Of a stretch of 64,000 nt of DNA, positions 59,601 to 64,000 are shown one piece after another (the first letter of the stretch is position 1; each line of letters begins with the position of its first letter). This DNA comes from Anaeramoeba flamelloides. Lineage: Eukaryota > Metamonada > Anaeramoebidae. The notes under the pieces were generated by a model. That model made no database searches, was not told the DNA's origin, and worked only from the letters and a program-made list of their open reading frames with translations. The position numbers and the translations under genes were made by a program. The stretch covers positions 775,001-839,000 of the forward strand of contig JANTQA010000012.1 of NCBI GenBank assembly GCA_027625915.1. The letters are read 5' to 3'.

Positions 59601-61146
59601 TATTATTTTTTTCCCCAGACAAATTGAAATACTGGTATTTTACAATTAAATGGAAAAAATTTTTCCTCTTGATTTTCTTTTTCTTTCTTTTTAATGAAGT
59701 TTATGTCGTAAAGTTAAAATTCTGCCTTAAAAAAGCAAAGAGAATGAATCTGTATTGACACCAAGCCAGGAGCTCTATAATTAAATGTGTCAATCTAACC
59801 AAAACATATTTGATTTCTTTGAATCTAAATCGTTTGGAAATGAAAAAAAGAAGTTTAAATTTTTTCCCTTTTAATCTGAAAAAACCAGTAAATTAAGAAA
59901 AGGTGATCGTTTAAAATGGTTCTAATGATTTATATTGAAAAGATCGAGTGATTGAGAAATTAGCAATTTTTATAAACGTAACAAGTAAAAGTGTTTATTT
60001 GAAAATGGCAATGGGTCTTTTGAAAAGAAATATTCACTCCAAATTTCAAAATAAAATTAAAAAAAAAAAAAAAAAAGAATTAATGAGAAGAAAAATAAAA
60101 ATAAAAAAAGAAACCAAAAACAAACTTTATGGGATCTAGCATCAATAACAATTTTAGCATTTCTTAATTGTGCGTCTTTTTGTTTACCAAGAACATCATC
60201 GAGGCCTGGTGCAATAACCTTTTGTACTTTAACAAAAAGAATTTTGACTCCCCATTTGGATACTTCTTCATTCATTAGGCCTGATGCTGCGTTGAGTGTT
60301 GCAGACTCTTCAATGATTTGATCAATGGATAATTGTGCAGCCATGTTACGTACAAAAGCTTGAAGGATTTTTGAAAGGAGAAGTGGAAGATTGTTACATG
60401 AATAAATCATTTGTTTTGGGTTTGTAATTTGATATGACAAGATACAATCAAGAAGGACCTTTTGAAAAAGAAAAATTAAATCAATTTTATTTTTTTTTTT
60501 TTTTTTATGTTGAAAAAAAATGATAAAGTGTATTTTAGTCAACCAAAGAAGAAAATTTTTGAAAAAAAGTATACATTTTAAAAGAGAAATTTATTCAAAA
60601 AAAAAAAAAAAAAAAAAAAAAAGAAAAAAGAAGAAATAAAAAAAAGAAAAGAAAATAAAAATTCATACAGAAGCGTTATCACGAGTAATGACAGAAGTAC
60701 TTGGGAAATCAATAACTTCATTTGTAACCTTAATTCGATCTGTGGTTCCTTTTTCTAAAACTGTATATTCTGTACCAGGCTTTGTTACAAAATACTGATA
60801 ACGATAAGGTTTGGTACGATCAACATAGGGGATTTTCCAATGAACACCAGCCATAAAGGTATCATGATACGATCCAAAACGTTCGATGATAACGGCTTCT
60901 CTTTCTTTAACAACAATAAAACCAAGCTATTTTTGTGTAAATTGTTTTGATTTATTTAATGGCATTTGAGGAAAAAATCGGAAAAAAAACAAAAAAAAAA
61001 AAAAAAAAAAAAAATTTTATTGTATTGAAAATGAAAAAGAGAGGTTTTATTTTGAAATGGAGGAAATATCTTACAAATACTGTTCTAATTAATATCAGAA
61101 CAACAATGATTCCAATGATAAGTCCAACAATTGTTCCGGTTTCCAT
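56607..61146 (-). CDS. SPFH/band 7 (stomatin-like) membrane protein (4 exons)
   Basis: Exons on the minus strand are 61146-61075, 60926-60669, 60458-60126 and 56951-56607 (335 aa); all introns are phase 0 (148, 210 and 3,174 nt). Residues 5-24 are an N-terminal membrane anchor (GTIVGLIIGIIVVLILI). The SPFH domain follows: VVKEREAVIIERFG, GVHWKIPYVD, VITRDNASVLLDCILSYQI, and GVKILFVKVQKV near its end. Then comes an Ala/Glu/Arg-rich coiled coil (AVIESEGQRD to IINIATAEARSVKEIARAL), as in stomatins and HflK/C-type proteins. Such proteins form oligomeric rings that organise lipid microdomains and regulate proteases or channels. The location (plasma membrane, endosome or mitochondrion) is undecided. 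The splices rebuild conserved text, for example NAS|VLLDC and SHK|QTAVIESEG. Confidence 0.9.
58654..58975 (+). mobile_element. Hairpin-array element, locus 4
   Basis: Head of short repeats (GTAGAGTGCCGTCAAG, repeated with variation, 58654-58710), then hairpin CCTAGGTTTTCCAGAATTC / GAATTCTGGAAAACC-type (58710-58788), then hairpin TTTCAGAAATAAAAAGAAAA / TTTTCTTTTTATTTCTGAAA (58808-58862), then a worn third part. Junctions AAAACCTAACGGCGG and AAAACTAACGACA. It is the best kept head sequence of the four loci, but the standard 3' palindrome is missing. Confidence 0.74.
59630..59890. mobile_element. TIR element family G, copy 2
   Basis: Left ACTGGTATTTTACAATTAAA with GGAAAAAATTTTTCC; right TTTTTTCCCTTTTAATCTGA then AAACCAGTAAA. 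Arms are inverted, about 260 bp overall, in the SPFH intron. Confidence 0.6.
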
Positions 61147-61898
61147 GTGAATTTAAAAAATGAAAATATTCAACAAAAAATAATTAAAAAAAATGAAAAT
61201 AATATATTTTTTAGAAATTATTCTCTCATATTTTTATTATTTCTTTTTCAAAACAATTTTCTGGATTGGGTTATAAAAATATAGAAAATTTTACACTACA
61301 TATTGGATTTAAATTACTGATTTTCGAAGAATTTAATAATTATTTTAAAGTATTTTTCAATTTTTCTAATTCTGGTATTTTTTGAGTCAATTCGTTAAAA
61401 AATGTATCATGAGAGTTAGTCACAGTAACAACAAACAACACCCCTCTTCTTCTTTTTAAGTCACGAACATTAACCCAATTTCCTCTCTTATTTCGGTTAG
61501 AATCTTATTACAAAGAATAATCTCAACACAGAACTCAATAAGAAAGCCAAATTAAAATGACAAAGATTTTGTTTCTAGTTGGTTTTGTTACAGATCTTTA
61601 TTATTTTCAACGAAATAATTTGTGGAAACATTTTGTTGACTTCAAATGAAAAAGTTCATTTCTTGATTGGAAAATGACAGAATTTCACAGCTTGTCATTT
61701 TCTCATTAGAAATCTGAATGTAATCTTTAGTCAATAACAGTGGTCCAAAATATCCCTGTCTGGAACATAAATCCAGATTTACAAAATAATGTTGTTTTTT
61801 TTTCTTTTTTTTTCAATACAAAATCTATTTACCTACCCAAGAGCATAATGAGGAAAAATTAATTTTGAAGAAAAATCCTTGATTTTTCATTACTGGTA

Positions 61899-62775
61899 TA
61901 ACCATTGTGAAAAAAATTTGGTACATTAAAAAAAATTGGGTCAGTCAAAAATTTTTTTTCGTTTTTTAAATAGTAAATATTAGCAAAATGATTTGTGATC
62001 AAAGTAAAATTTTATGAACAAATCTTACATTTAAGAAAAACAAAAGTCATTATCAATTATAATTTTCAAAGGTAATATTAAATCATTGCATTCCGAACTT
62101 TTAGAATTACACAGGAACTCCAAAAAAAGAAAAATTAAATTTAAATAGTCAACTTAATATAAAAATAAGAAAACTATTTAATAGGAAATATTAAAATCTA
62201 TTTATTCAATATGATATTTATCATTGTTAATTAACGCAAATTTATCAAGGTTAATCTTAAATATCGTTTAAACCCCAATTGAATTATAAAATCTTCCACA
62301 AAAGCTATTTTTTCAGAAGAGATTGTTTTTTCACTAATATTTTACAATAAAAACTTCAAAATAACGAAATACCAAGATTTCAGAAACCATTTAAATTCTA
62401 AAAATCACCTTAGACAAACTTTAATTTAAAACACTTATTATTTTTTGGTCTTCCCAAACAATGACTAACTTGATCTTGGAATGTAATCTAATAAAAAAAA
62501 ATTAACATTTTTAGTAAAGTTTACAATTAAAAGTAAATTTTTGTATTTTTGGAGTTCCACATTAATTGTAAATGGTCAAAATGCAACGAAATAATATTGC
62601 ATTTGAAAATTATTATTGATAGTGACTTTTGTTTTTCTTAAATGTAAGATTTGTTCATAAAATTTTACTTTGATCACAAATCATTTTGCTAATATTTACT
62701 ATTTAAAAAACGAAAAAAAATTTTTGACTGACCCAATTTTTTTTAATGTACCAAATTTTTTTCACAATGGTTATC
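61899..62775. mobile_element. Long-TIR element (family H), 877 bp
   Basis: The left arm (61899 to about 62105) and right arm (about 62567 to 62775) are nearly identical in inverse over about 190 bp, starting AACCATTGTGAAAAAAATTT and GGTACATT, and including TTTGTTCATAAAATTTTACT (inverse) and ATTTGTGATCAAAGTAAAAT. A weaker match continues inward (GGAACTCCAAAAA). The interior of about 460 bp has no transposase. The high arm identity suggests a recent insertion. Confidence 0.84.
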
Positions 62776-63712
62776 CAATAAATAAATTATAAATTTTATT
62801 TCAATTTCCAAAATCAATATTAATTTCACTGTTCCAATCAAATTAGCAGAGCAAAAAATTTTGTCTTAGAATTAACGAAGGAAGTTTAAGTTATTGGCTA
62901 AAAATATCATTTCTAAATGAAGTTGTAAAGATCTTTGGATTTTCTTATAACTTACTATTAATTGTTAAATAAAAAGATCAAAAATTCCATTCGATTTTCA
63001 AAATAATCACATCCTTAAAATTAAAATAAATCATCCAAGTTCCCAATTCTCTAAGGTAAATTGACAATTTAAACTGATTTATGGGATCAAAAATTTAAAC
63101 AATGTTACTTGATTTTAGAACCATTTTTTGGAATGCTAAACGAAAATTTTATTTCATTTATTTTGTAACAAATACTGTTAATTGAAAAATAAAAAGATCA
63201 AATTTTTCATTCAGCTTGCAAAAATTCTAATAGTATCAAAAATTAAAAAAAATTATTATAAGTTTGCAATTCTAAAAAGGGAAATTAATTATTTCGACTT
63301 GTTCAAAGAATTAAAAGTTGAAGTGTTACTTTAAAAATCTTATTTAGGAAAGCTGAATGAAAATTTTGTATCAATTTATTTTGAAACAAATAGTTGTATC
63401 AACTTGCTAACTATTTTGGAATGTGAACCAAAAATTTTCAATATTTAAAGGGAAAATAATACTAAGATTTTCCAATTAAAAAACAAAAATTTTTAGTTCA
63501 CATTCCAAAATATTTTTCGAGTTTATAAGTTGAAGATAAACCAAAGATCTTTACAACATCGTTGAGAAATGATATTTTTAGACATTAAATTAAACTTCCT
63601 TTGTGAACTCTAAAACAATATTTTTACTCTGCTAATTTGGTTGTAGAAGTAATAATTAATATATTTTTGGAAATTGAAATAAAAATTTTCATTTATTAAT
63701 TGGAAAATAACA
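62776..63712. repeat. Large inverted repeat enclosing two family D units and a small hairpin
   Basis: Outer arms 62776-62950 and about 63525-63712 are inverse copies (CTTTACAAC block, AATGATATTT, TCTGCTAATTTG, GGAAATTGAAATAAAA). They enclose family D units at 62951-63178 and 63166-63399, which share an edge, and a hairpin at 63413-63514 (TTTTGGAATGTGAACCAAAA / inverse). Confidence 0.68.
62951..63399. mobile_element. Two abutting family D TIR units
   Basis: Unit one runs from CTTACTATTAATTGTTAAAT to TTTGTAACAAATACTG. Unit two starts in that same edge (AACAAATACTGTTAATTG) and ends GGAAAGCTGAATGAAAATTT then GAAACAAATAGTTG. The shared edge suggests insertion of one copy into the end of another. 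Confidence 0.62.
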
Positions 63713-64000
63713 ATAGTATATTTTCAATTGTGAATGTTATTTGTTTAATTTTTTTCTCAATTCTTAGAGAAGTCTTATATTTTTTTTGATATCAGGCACT
63801 TGTCACTAAAATTAAGTTTTTTTTTGAAATACAGTTTTTGAAAATTCAATATGAGATTTTTTTTTTGTTGAAAAACTTTATAAAATGGATATAATTTTTA
63901 ATTATTGTTTATTGTGAGTTTCTTGGTCATTTTGTGCGTAATCCGGTTAGAAAAATGAAACAAAATTTTTAATTTGAAAACATAGGTTATTACCCAGCCT

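Larger units (their letters stand above)
56952..60125 (-). other. Giant intron 3 (3,174 nt) of SPFH gene
   Basis: Contains a hairpin-array element (58654-58975) and a family G element (59630-59890). A short plus-strand frame at 57676-57861 (NTGCWISRNG, VILIKNGTYPL) looks protein-like but has no recognised family and no ATG start. Confidence 0.76.
61147..64000. other. Intergenic upstream of SPFH gene, stacked inverted repeats
   Basis: Past the SPFH promoter region, 61899-63712 is almost wholly built of inverted-repeat units (entries below). No coding region is seen up to the end of the window. Confidence 0.65.

Noticed and set aside
1-64000. CRISPR arrays, bacterial operons, LTR elements or Polinton-type elements
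   Set aside because: No direct-repeat/spacer pattern, no prokaryotic gene arrangement, and no capsid, integrase, protease or packaging motifs were seen.

Overview
This window looks like nuclear DNA of a free-living amoeboid protist. By eye it is very A+T-rich (I estimate three quarters to four fifths), full of A and T homopolymers. Its genes use the standard code (TAA, TAG and TGA all end genes) and have GT-AG introns. The gene content is eukaryotic and conserved: an ankyrin-repeat TKL kinase, translation release factor eRF3, TMEM147, a RhoGAP protein, VPS53, an UNC93-like transporter, an SH3-PX-BAR sorting nexin and an SPFH/stomatin protein. The style fits Anaeramoeba or an amoebozoan; that placement is inference. 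I see no bacterial genes, CRISPR array, rRNA or intact tRNA.

Layout: ANK-TKL kinase (+, 1062-7939); eRF3 (-, 9827-11687), divergent from TMEM147 (+, 12489-13417); RhoGAP (-, 19311-20365); VPS53 (-, 23951-32440); UNC93-like transporter (-, 38092-39519); SNX9-like sorting nexin (-, 42928-48050); SPFH protein (-, 56607-61146). There is no operon logic. VPS53 (endosome-to-Golgi tethering) and the sorting nexin (membrane bending) are both endosomal, and TMEM147 and the SPFH protein are membrane proteins.

The main result is that four genes that first look like separate fragments are single genes cut by giant introns: ANK-TKL (4,805 nt), VPS53 (5,667 nt), SNX9-like (2,900 nt) and SPFH (3,174 nt). 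Matching intron phase and restored domain homology support each join. Other introns in the window are 111-412 nt. 

Much of the remaining sequence is mobile-element debris. Terminal-inverted-repeat elements form several families (A to H), including a Tc1/mariner-like copy with a decayed transposase and its short derivatives. There is a decayed LINE inside the VPS53 intron and a truncated retroposon with target duplications, whose empty-site paralogue lies elsewhere in the window. An unusual 'hairpin-array' element consists of consecutive stem-loops, most closed by the same short sequence; all of its loci here lie inside giant introns. All coordinates come from reading the sequence; no search or folding was run.
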